The notes beneath the pieces were generated by a model. The model was not told the DNA's origin. It did no database searches and saw only the letters and a program-made list of their open reading frames with translations. From contig NZ_JAGJCF010000006.1 of NCBI RefSeq assembly GCF_017815135.1, forward strand, positions 216,232 through 280,231: a DNA stretch of 64,000 bases, in the 5' to 3' direction. This DNA is from Jiella mangrovi. GTDB taxonomy: Bacteria; Pseudomonadota; Alphaproteobacteria; Rhizobiales; Rhizobiaceae. Shown piece by piece: positions 28,505 to 35,838 of the stretch. The position numbers and the translations under genes were made by a program. Position 1 is the stretch's first letter. Each line of letters opens with the position of its first letter.

Positions 28505-28521
28505 TTTGGAGGGTTTCTAAA
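28505..28521 (+). promoter_or_regulatory. Candidate Irr box (ICE) directly before hemP
   Basis: TTTGGAGGGTTTCTAAA follows the pattern TTTAGAA, three bases, TTCTAAA: the right half is exact and the left half matches 5 of 7. It ends one base before the proposed GTG start of hemP and contains its GGAGGG ribosome site. Position this close to the start makes a translational or repressing role possible, or the match may be chance. Confidence 0.35.
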
Positions 28522-28710
28522 GTGAATGCCGATCGTCGCCAGTCTGGTGAGAGCGATGCCGAAGGGTCTTGTTCTCCGTCGGGCGAAGGGCGTCCCGTGT
28601 TTTTGGCGAAGGAGCTGTTCGGCGAACGCAAGGAACTCGAAATCCATCTCGGCACGACGGTCTACCGCCTGCGCCTGACGAAGGCGGGCAAGCTCATCCT
28701 CACCAAGTGA
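28522..28710 (+). CDS. hemP: Hemin uptake protein HemP/HmuP
   Basis: About 62 residues from a GTG at 28522, with GGAGGG 8 bases upstream. The C-terminal half LFGERKELEIHLG...YRLRLTKAGKLILTK is the HemP domain. HmuP proteins of Bradyrhizobium and Sinorhizobium act as coactivators for expression of the heme receptor. The first 30 residues are not conserved. No in-frame ATG precedes the core, so GTG is the best start. It leads hmuTUV by 11 bases and diverges from the receptor gene it may control. Confidence 0.85.
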   Translation: MNADRRQSGESDAEGSCSPSGEGRPVFLAKELFGERKELEIHLGTTVYRLRLTKAGKLILTK

Positions 28711-28721
28711 AGCGCGTAACC

Positions 28722-29621
28722 ATGACTTCCCCTATCCTCATGCCGGCCAGCTTCCGGCCCCTCGCCGCCCTGTGCCTCGCGATCTCATTCGGCGTCTTCG
28801 CCGTGCCTCTCGCGAAGGCTCAGGAGAAGGAGGCGAGCCGTATCGTCGCGATCGGCGGCGCGATCACCGAAACACTCTATGCGCTTGGCGTTCAGGACCG
28901 CATCGTCGCCGTCGATACCACCGCGGTCTATCCGCCCGAGGCAAAGCGGAAGCCGAATGTCGGCTACATGCGCGCCCTTTCCGCCGAAGGCGTGCTGGCC
29001 CAGTCGCCGGATCTCGTCTTGATGGAGGAGGGCGCCGGGCCGCCTCCGGCGATCGCGCTTCTGAAGGCGTCGGGCATTGCGATCACCACCATTCCCGATG
29101 GTCACGGGCAGAAGGCGATCGGTGACAAGATCGAGAAGATCGGCGGCGCGGTCGGCAAGGCTGAGGAAGGGCGGGCCCTGGCCGGAGCGCTCGAAAGAGA
29201 TCTCGCCGGTCTTCAGAAGGAACTTGTTGCTATCGACCGCCACAAGCGCGTTCTGTTCATCCTGTCGCTCGTCGATGGCCGACCGATGGCGGCGGGAACG
29301 CAAACGGCGGCCGACACGATGATGCGGCTTGCCGGCGGCGTGAATGTCCTGTCCGCCGTTCAGGGCTACAAGACGCTCAATGCCGAAGCGGCGACTGCGC
29401 TCGCCCCCGACGTCGTCGTCATGATCACCGGCGCCGGGCCGAACCACGCCATGTCGGATCCGCTTGCGATCCCGGCCCTCAAGGCGACGCCGGCCGGCCG
29501 CAACGGCGCGCTGATCACGATGGATGCCGCCTACCTTCTGGGCTTCGGGCCGCGAACGGCCGATGCGGCGCGCGATTTGGCTGCGAAGCTTTATCCGGGC
29601 GAGATCGCGCCGTCCCGATGA
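28722..29621 (+). CDS. hmuT: Heme ABC transporter substrate-binding protein HmuT
   Basis: A 299-residue periplasmic protein with a signal peptide (cleavage after AKA near residue 33). It is a helical-backbone cluster binding protein (IVAIGGAITETLYALGVQDRIVAVDTT). Tyr82 in VGYMRALSAEGVLA is the family's heme-coordinating tyrosine. It carries heme from the outer-membrane receptor to HmuUV. The stop overlaps the hmuU start (ATGA). Confidence 0.92.
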   Translation: MTSPILMPASFRPLAALCLAISFGVFAVPLAKAQEKEASRIVAIGGAITETLYALGVQDRIVAVDTTAVYPPEAKRKPNVGYMRALSAEGVLAQSPDLVLMEEGAGPPPAIALLKASGIAITTIPDGHGQKAIGDKIEKIGGAVGKAEEGRALAGALERDLAGLQKELVAIDRHKRVLFILSLVDGRPMAAGTQTAADTMMRLAGGVNVLSAVQGYKTLNAEAATALAPDVVVMITGAGPNHAMSDPLAIPALKATPAGRNGALITMDAAYLLGFGPRTADAARDLAAKLYPGEIAPSR

Positions 29622-30703
29622 GTGCGGTTCGTGGCAGCGTTTCGACGATGGGGCAAAAGCGCGATCGATGGCGGTCCCGGGCCGCCGCGATCACGCTTCT
29701 TGCCGTCGCCTTGCTGGTCGTTGCGATCCTCGCGATCGGGATCGGGCCGATGGCATTGCCGCCGATGCGTGTCCTCAAGATCCTTCTTGGCGGGCCCGAC
29801 GGCCGGTCATTTCCCATCGGCGAGGTGGTGATCGTCTGGCAGATCCGTCTGCCGCGCGTCGTCATGGCCATGATGGTCGGTGCGATGCTGGCTCTTGGCG
29901 GCGCCGTCATGCAGGGACTGTTCCGCAACCCGCTCGCCGATCCCACCATTCTCGGCGTTTCGAGCGGTGCGGCTCTCGGCGCGGTGTCGATGATCGTTCT
30001 GGGCAGCGGGGCGCTCGGGCCGGTCGCCCTGGTCCTTGGCGGTTACGCCCTGCCGATCGCCGCCTTTGCCGGTGCTTTGACGGTGACCCTCGTTTTGTAT
30101 GCCATCTCGACGCAAGCCGGATCGACCTCGGTTGCGACGATGCTGCTCGCCGGTGTCGCCCTCGCGGCCTTCGCCGCCGCGATCATGGGGTATCTCGTCT
30201 TTCTCAGTGACGACACCCAGCTTCGCGACATCACCTTCTGGAGCCTTGGAGGTCTCGGCGGGGTGACCTGGGACAAGGTCGTCGTCAGCTGTCCGGTCAT
30301 GCTCGTCGTCGCCGCCTCGGCCATCGTCATGGCCCGGGGCCTCGACGCCCTCGTGCTCGGCGAGGCCGAGGCGTTCCACATGGGGCTGAGGGTCGAAAGG
30401 TTGAAAAAGCAGGCGATCCTCCTCGTGGCGATCGCGACCGGCCTTGCCGTCGCCGTTGCGGGCATCATCGGCTTCGTCGGCATCGTCGTGCCGCATCTCC
30501 TGCGTCTGGCGGTCGGCGCCGATCATCGCTTTCTCTTGCCGGCGTCCTGTCTGGGGGGCGCGCTTCTGATCGTGTCCGCCGACATCGGCGCGCGCATGCT
30601 GGTTTCCCCGGCCGAACTGCCCATCGGCATCATCACGGCGGCGATCGGCGCGCCGTTCTTCCTCTGGCTTTTGATGCGGCGACGCAGCTTCGTGGGATTT
30701 TGA
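29618..30703 (+). CDS. hmuU: Heme ABC transporter permease HmuU
   Basis: A 361-residue FecCD-type permease with about ten membrane segments. Family motifs include IRLPRVVMAMMVGAMLALGGAVMQG and FRNPLADPTILGVSSGAALGA, and later GFVGIVVPHLLRL, which contacts the ATPase. It forms the inner-membrane heme channel. Its start overlaps hmuT and its stop lies 6 bases before hmuV. An ATG at 29648 is an alternative start. Confidence 0.93.
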   Translation: MSAVRGSVSTMGQKRDRWRSRAAAITLLAVALLVVAILAIGIGPMALPPMRVLKILLGGPDGRSFPIGEVVIVWQIRLPRVVMAMMVGAMLALGGAVMQGLFRNPLADPTILGVSSGAALGAVSMIVLGSGALGPVALVLGGYALPIAAFAGALTVTLVLYAISTQAGSTSVATMLLAGVALAAFAAAIMGYLVFLSDDTQLRDITFWSLGGLGGVTWDKVVVSCPVMLVVAASAIVMARGLDALVLGEAEAFHMGLRVERLKKQAILLVAIATGLAVAVAGIIGFVGIVVPHLLRLAVGADHRFLLPASCLGGALLIVSADIGARMLVSPAELPIGIITAAIGAPFFLWLLMRRRSFVGF

Positions 30704-30709
30704 GAAGCC

Positions 30710-31546
30710 ATGGTGCTTGCGGTCGAAGAGATCGAGATCGTCGCGGCCGGACGGCGCATTCTCGGCCCGGTTTCGCTCGAGCTTGGCGCCGGCAGCCTGA
30801 CCACCATTGTCGGGCCGAACGGCGCCGGCAAGTCGACGCTCGTCAGGGCGATGAGCGGCGAACTTCGCCCGGCCCGCGGCCGGGTGCGCCTTCACGGCCG
30901 GGACATCGCCGGGCTTGCCCCCGCGCAGCTCGCCACCCGCCGGGCGGTTCTGCCGCAGGCGAGCACGATCGCCTTTCCGTTCACCGTAAACGAGGTCGTC
31001 GCGCTCGCCCTCGGCCAGCGGTTCGATCTCGACGCCGCTGTGCGCCAAAGGCGCGTTGGCAAAGCCCTGGCCGCCGTCGATCTTTCGGGTTTCGGCGACA
31101 GGCTCTACCAGCGCCTGTCCGGCGGCGAGCAGCAGCGGGTGCAGCTGGCCCGCGTCCTATGCCAGAGCGGCGAACCGGTCGAAGACGCAGAAGCCAAACT
31201 TCTCATTCTCGACGAACCGACGTCGAGCCTCGACATCCGTCATCAGGTCGGCGTCCTGACGATCGCCCGGCGCTTCGTCGAAGCCGGAGGCGTCGTCGTC
31301 GCCGTTCTCCACGATCTCAATCTAGCGGCCGCATTTTCAGATCGCATGATCGTGCTGGAAGCCGGTACCATTGCGGCAGACGACGCACCCGGACCCCTGC
31401 TTGCAAGCGGTGTCCTGTCGAAGGTCTTCGGCATCGACATGACGATCCTGCACCCCGGCGGCTGGAGCCGCCCGGCCATCCTTCCCGATTTCTCCGATCA
31501 CGGCGACACGCCGCGCAAGTCCCGTCATCTTCCGTCGGAAGCATGA
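30710..31546 (+). CDS. hmuV: Heme ABC transporter ATP-binding protein HmuV
   Basis: A 278-residue ABC ATPase with Walker A GPNGAGKST, Q-loop RAVLPQAS, signature RLSGGEQQRVQLARVL and Walker B LLILDEPTSSLD, then the switch histidine in AVLHDLNLAAAF. About ten residues (SGEPVEDAEAK) are inserted between signature and Walker B, a feature of HmuV proteins. It energises heme import with HmuU. Confidence 0.93.
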   Translation: MVLAVEEIEIVAAGRRILGPVSLELGAGSLTTIVGPNGAGKSTLVRAMSGELRPARGRVRLHGRDIAGLAPAQLATRRAVLPQASTIAFPFTVNEVVALALGQRFDLDAAVRQRRVGKALAAVDLSGFGDRLYQRLSGGEQQRVQLARVLCQSGEPVEDAEAKLLILDEPTSSLDIRHQVGVLTIARRFVEAGGVVVAVLHDLNLAAAFSDRMIVLEAGTIAADDAPGPLLASGVLSKVFGIDMTILHPGGWSRPAILPDFSDHGDTPRKSRHLPSEA

Positions 31547-31683
31547 TCGCGAGCGTGACCCACTGCGTGAAGCCCCTGCGACTCGCAAGCAGGTAAGCAA
31601 CGCTGGTGCTGACGCATCGCAGCCGTCTAGCTAGGCGCTGGCGACGACGATCGCCTGCCCGAACACAGAAAATTCGATGGAAA

Positions 31684-31759
<76 letters not shown>

Positions 31760-32018
31760 ACGCGGCGAAGGGGAGGCATGTGCCAACCATCGACGCGGCC
31801 CTGATACCGGCAAAAGGTCGGTGGTTCAAGGGCAAATCGGTGGCCGGGGCAATGTCGGGTCAGGCTGGGGAAAGCCCGCCTGCGGGTTCTGATGAGGGAT
31901 TGCGGGGGAGGGAGCGGGCGCAAGGCGCTGGCGGGGTTGCCCGTTCGGGGCCGGCCCGGGGCGTTTTCGTCAAGCGGGTTCTTGTTTTGATCGTGCGGCC
32001 GCGCGATCTTTCGTCTCG

Positions 32019-32819
32019 ATGACCGACCACTTCCCTGCCGTCCCCAAGACACTGCCGCTGTTTGCCGAGGCCCCGCAAACCCTTGTCCGGGTGATCGACA
32101 CCGAAACGGCGGGCCATCGACTGGAGGAGGACGCGGTGATCGAGATCGGATCGGTCGATCTTGATCTTGCGACCGGCGACATTGCAAATCCGATGCAGAG
32201 CTTCTGTGATCCCGGCGGGGTCACGATCAACCCGCAGGCCCGCAAGGTTCATCGCATCTCCGACGCCATGCTCGCCGGTGCGCCGTCCTTCATGGAAGCG
32301 GCGGCGCGGTTTCGTTCCGCGCCGGTCTTTGCCGCCCAGCGCGCCGAGTTCGACCGCTCGCGGCTGCGGTTTTCCGGCCGCTGGCTTTGCACGCACAAAC
32401 TCGCGCTCAGGGCCTTTCCAAACCTCAGGGCCCATGGCCTGCAAAGTCTCGTCAAATATGTGCCGCTGGATCTTTCACCGGTCGAGCCGCTTCTGGCGGG
32501 GCTGGCGCCGCATCGCGCGCTCTACGACGCGGTCGCAACGGCCGTCCTTTTGCGGGCGATTGCGGGCGTCCTGATGCCGCGCTGCCACGACCTTGCCGAT
32601 TTTCTCGACCGGGCCGAGCGCGCCTCGAGCGAACCGGCGCTGTTGGCGAAGCTGCGTTTCGGCCGCCACAAGGGCGTGCCGATCGAGCAGGTGCCGGACG
32701 ACTATCTCGACTGGCTGACGAAAGAGCCGGGCATGGACGCCGATGCGGTCTTCACCGCCAAGCACCATCTGAAGACACGGAAGATCCGCGGCGCAAGGCC
32801 CCTTCCTGCAAGAACGTGA
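32019..32819 (+). CDS. DEDDh 3'-5' exonuclease, ExoX-like
   Basis: 266 residues. Exo motif I is RVIDTETAG (D27, E29); motif II carries D112 in AAQRAEFD, where the more usual HNAEFD has changed; motif III is HRALYD (H165, D170). A C-terminal domain LRFGRHKGVPIEQVPDDYLDWL matches the exodeoxyribonuclease X C-terminal domain. It should degrade DNA ends in the cytoplasm during repair. No obvious ribosome site precedes the ATG. Confidence 0.82.
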   Translation: MTDHFPAVPKTLPLFAEAPQTLVRVIDTETAGHRLEEDAVIEIGSVDLDLATGDIANPMQSFCDPGGVTINPQARKVHRISDAMLAGAPSFMEAAARFRSAPVFAAQRAEFDRSRLRFSGRWLCTHKLALRAFPNLRAHGLQSLVKYVPLDLSPVEPLLAGLAPHRALYDAVATAVLLRAIAGVLMPRCHDLADFLDRAERASSEPALLAKLRFGRHKGVPIEQVPDDYLDWLTKEPGMDADAVFTAKHHLKTRKIRGARPLPART

Positions 32820-32874
32820 GCGGCGCCCGCCGATCTCCACGCTGTGGACATGATTGGCCGCCACGTTTGAGGCC

Positions 32875-33219
32875 ATGAAAGCTGCTCTCTTGCCTGTGGC
32901 CCTCCTCCTGTTCCTCTCTGCGGGCGCTGCCAAGGCGTCGCCCAAGGTCCTCGGCCCATGGGTCGCCGACGACGGAACGCAGATCAGGATCGCGCGGTGC
33001 GCCGCCGGATTGTGCGCGACGATCGCCAGCGGGCGTTTCAAGGGCGAAAACGTTGCCGCGGTTTCCGGCGCGCCGCCGGAATTCAAGGGCCGCGTCCGCG
33101 ACCCGCGCAACGACACGTCCTATGACGGTGCCCTGCGGCTGAACGGCGCGCGGCTGGAGTTGCGCGGCTGTCTCGCCAAGGTCTTCTGTCGCACGGTGCA
33201 GAGCTGGCGCCGGCCTTGA
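32875..33219 (+). CDS. Small secreted DUF2147-like protein
   Basis: 114 residues with a signal peptide (LLPVALLLFLSAGAAKA, cleavage near AKA-SPK). The mature part, LGPWVADDGTQIRIARC and LCATIASGR, then RVRDPRNDTSYDGALRLNG and LELRGCLAKVFC, follows the DUF2147 pattern with four cysteines. The usual role is unknown; a periplasmic location is expected. It is somewhat shorter than typical members. Confidence 0.7.
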   Translation: MKAALLPVALLLFLSAGAAKASPKVLGPWVADDGTQIRIARCAAGLCATIASGRFKGENVAAVSGAPPEFKGRVRDPRNDTSYDGALRLNGARLELRGCLAKVFCRTVQSWRRP

Positions 33220-33335
33220 AGCCGGACAGTAAGCGTTGCGGCGGCGATCCATGAATGAAGCGCGGCGACAGGCGGCGGCAGGATCGGGCATCGTCCTGCT
33301 TGCCGTCGTCGCCGGCCGCTGCATCTTCACCGGCG

Positions 33336-35165
33336 ATGAAGCCCTTTGCCGATCTCCTCGACGCTCTCGTCCTCCAGCCGTCGCGCAACGGCAAGCTGAA
33401 GCTTCTCGTCGAGCATTTTCGCAGCCAGCCCGATCCCGAAAGGGGGCTGGCACTTGCCGCGATCACCGGCGATCTCGACATCAGAAGCGTCAAGCCGGCG
33501 ATGCTGCGCGAGCTCGTGACCGCCCGTATGGACGACGTCCTCTTCCGCTACTCATACGACTATGTCGGCGATCTCGCCGAGACGATTGCGCTGGTATGGC
33601 CGGAGGGCGGCGGGGAGGTTGGAGATTGGCAGAGGGCGGCGTCGCACCCCCCTCTGCCTGCCGGCATCTCCCCCACAAGGGGGGAGATCGAAACGACAGA
33701 GACGTTCCAGCCGCCTGATCTTTCCCCTGATGGGGGAGATACCCCTCCGACGAAGGCTCAGGAGGGCAGAGGGGGGCAAGCGGGCGGTGCGCAGGCCGGC
33801 ATCGCCGCTCCCTCACTCGCCGAAATCGTTTCAAGGCTCAACGCGGCAACCCGTCAGGAAGGTCCGAAGCTCGTCGAAGCCTGGCTCGACCGGCTGGACG
33901 CTTCCGGCCGCTACGCCCTCCTGAAACTCGTCACGGGTGGCCTCAGGATCGGCGTCTCGGCGCGGCTCGCCAAGCAGGCGCTGGCGGATTTCGGCTCAAA
34001 GGACGTCGCCGAGATCGAGGAACTCTGGCATGGCCTGACACCGCCATACGAGACCTTGTTCGCGTGGCTCGAGGGCCGCGCCGACAAGCCGGTCTCGGCG
34101 GCGTTGGCGCCATTCCGGCCGGTGATGCTGTCGCAGCCGCTGGAGGCGCCTGATCACGGGCTGATCGACCCGCAGAGCTACGCGGCCGAATGGAAATGGG
34201 ACGGTATTCGCGTCCAGGCGAGCGCCGAGGGCGGAACGGCAAGGCTTTATTCGCGGACCGGCGACGACATTTCCGGCGCCTTCCCGGACCTTGTCGACTT
34301 CATGACCTTCGAGGGTACGCTCGACGGCGAGCTTCTCGTCGCCGCGACGGGCGAGGGGGGCGGGACCCCCAAGCTGGACCATCCCGACACACGGCCCGAC
34401 GACATCGTGGCCGCGAGCTTCTCCGACCTGCAGCAGCGGCTGAACCGCAAGACCGTGTCGGCTGCGATGCTGAAGAAATATCCGGTCTTCCTGCGTTGCT
34501 ACGATCTTCTGATCGACGGCGGCGAGGATCTTCGAGCGCTGCCCTTTGCCGAACGGCGCGAGCGGCTGACGGCCTTCCTCGGCAAGCTCGAACCCACCCG
34601 CTTCGATCTCTCGCCGCTGGTTGCCTTCACCGATTTCGAACAGCTGGCAAAACTCCGCGCCGCCCCACCCCACCCGGTGATCGAGGGGCTGATGCTGAAG
34701 CGCTGGGACTCCGCCTATGTCCCCGGCAGGCCGAAGGGCCCGTGGTTCAAATGGAAGAAGGACCCGCATCTCGTCGATGCCGTCCTGATGTATGCCCAGC
34801 GCGGCCACGGCAAGCGTTCGAGCTACTATTCCGACTACACCTTCGGCGTCTGGTCGGGCGCAGACGACGCGCCGGAACTCGTGCCCGTCGGCAAGGCCTA
34901 TTTCGGCTTCACCGACGAGGAGCTGAAGCAGCTCGACAAATACATTCGCGACAACACGGTGGAGCGTTTCGGGCCGGTGCGCTCGGTTCGCGCCGAGCCC
35001 GATCATGGCCTCGTCATCGAGGTCGCCTTCGAGGGCCTCGCGCGCTCCAATCGTCACAAATCCGGTGTCGCCATGCGCTTTCCACGCGTCTCACGCCTGC
35101 GATGGGACAAGCCGGCGCGAGAGGCCGACCGGATCGAGACGCTGCAGGCGGTGCTGGAGACATGA
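33336..35165 (+). CDS. ATP-dependent DNA ligase with in-frame repeat insertion
   Basis: A 609-residue ligase. The N-terminal DNA-binding region (FADLLDALVLQPSRNGKLKLL) is followed by the adenylation domain with the active-site lysine K287 in EWKWDGIRVQ (KxDG motif), and the OB-fold domain with GPWFKWKKDP. It belongs to the single-gene bacterial ATP ligases often found with an Lhr helicase and a nuclease, neither of which is here. Residues about 104-148, in the linker after LIALVWPE-type sequence, are encoded by a dispersed palindromic repeat. The catalytic domains on either side are intact, so the enzyme is probably active. The start at 33336 is set by conserved N-terminal sequence. Confidence 0.88.
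   Translation: MKPFADLLDALVLQPSRNGKLKLLVEHFRSQPDPERGLALAAITGDLDIRSVKPAMLRELVTARMDDVLFRYSYDYVGDLAETIALVWPEGGGEVGDWQRAASHPPLPAGISPTRGEIETTETFQPPDLSPDGGDTPPTKAQEGRGGQAGGAQAGIAAPSLAEIVSRLNAATRQEGPKLVEAWLDRLDASGRYALLKLVTGGLRIGVSARLAKQALADFGSKDVAEIEELWHGLTPPYETLFAWLEGRADKPVSAALAPFRPVMLSQPLEAPDHGLIDPQSYAAEWKWDGIRVQASAEGGTARLYSRTGDDISGAFPDLVDFMTFEGTLDGELLVAATGEGGGTPKLDHPDTRPDDIVAASFSDLQQRLNRKTVSAAMLKKYPVFLRCYDLLIDGGEDLRALPFAERRERLTAFLGKLEPTRFDLSPLVAFTDFEQLAKLRAAPPHPVIEGLMLKRWDSAYVPGRPKGPWFKWKKDPHLVDAVLMYAQRGHGKRSSYYSDYTFGVWSGADDAPELVPVGKAYFGFTDEELKQLDKYIRDNTVERFGPVRSVRAEPDHGLVIEVAFEGLARSNRHKSGVAMRFPRVSRLRWDKPAREADRIETLQAVLET
33645..33779. repeat. Dispersed palindromic repeat, copy 1 (inside ligase gene)
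   Basis: A 42-base stretch at 33646-33687 is identical to 35606-35647. The distal half at 33717-33775 (GATCTTTCCCCTGATGGGGG and onward to GAGGGCAGAGGGG) resembles the distal part of copy 3 at 50706-50763. The ends are inverted (CCCCCCTCTGCC against GGGCAGAGGGGGG). Its length, about 135 bases, is divisible by three, and it is translated as a Pro/Gly/Thr-rich segment starting HPPLPAGISPTRGEI. Confidence 0.85.
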
Positions 35166-35298
35166 CGACAGCGCTGTCCAGGGCGCAACCTCGACGCCGC
35201 GAAGCCGGCGGGCGCTACGTGGAGCTTGCATAGCGCCGGCCCGCCGCCTACCTGCTGTGGCGAAGGACGACGATCGATCCAGGGGAACACCGCCGCAA

Positions 35299-35568
35299 AT
35301 GTCCGAGCGCATTCATCATTTTCTCGGAGGCTCGCCGATCGGCGTCGCCGTCCGGCTGATCCTGATCTCGATCCTCGTCGGCTTCCTGCTCTCCTGGCTG
35401 AACCTCAATCCCCACGACCTGATCGACTGGGTCGTGCGCACCTTCGAATGGGCCTGGCGCTCGCTGTTCGGCTCGGCCGAGCGGGCGGTCTATTATTTCC
35501 TCCTCGGCGCGGCGATCGTCGTGCCGGTCTTCATCATTTCGCGGCTGTTGAAGATCGGGCGGCGGTAA
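35299..35568 (+). CDS. DUF6460-like small membrane protein
   Basis: 89 residues, starting SERIHHFLGGSPIGVAVRL, with two membrane helices (about 17-35 and 62-80) and a basic tail LLKIGRR. The sequence pattern matches DUF6460 proteins of Hyphomicrobiales, for which no function is known. It is downstream of the ligase by 133 bases on the same strand. A palindromic repeat follows directly. Confidence 0.7.
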   Translation: MSERIHHFLGGSPIGVAVRLILISILVGFLLSWLNLNPHDLIDWVVRTFEWAWRSLFGSAERAVYYFLLGAAIVVPVFIISRLLKIGRR

Positions 35569-35604
35569 ACGGTACTATCCTCTCAGGAAGCGTTGGTGCA
35601 GCTG

Positions 35605-35778
35605 TACCCCCCTCTGCCTGCCGGCATCTCCCCCACAAGGGGGGAGAACAGACCTGCATGAGCGTGGCCGCACGCATGACGCCGCGTGGACCTGCAAAAA
35701 CGTTGAAGCATCTGGCGACGGCGCTCCCGCCTTTGCTCTCCCCCTTGTGGGGGAGATGCCGGCAGGCAGAGGGGGTAA
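35605..35778. repeat. Dispersed palindromic repeat, copy 2 (long inverted repeat)
   Basis: Arms of about 42 bases (35605-35647 and 35737-35778) are almost exact reverse complements, built on CCTCTGCCTGCCGGCATCTC and CCCCCACAAGGGGG, with 89 bases between. It occupies most of the 270-bp gap between the convergent DUF6460 and FdhF-like genes. The left arm is identical over 42 bases to copy 1. Confidence 0.9.
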
Positions 35779-35838
35779 TTGGCGCGGAAGCCTAACAATA
35801 ACGCTCCCTGCTCCCGCTCAACGCAAACGCTCCGCCCT

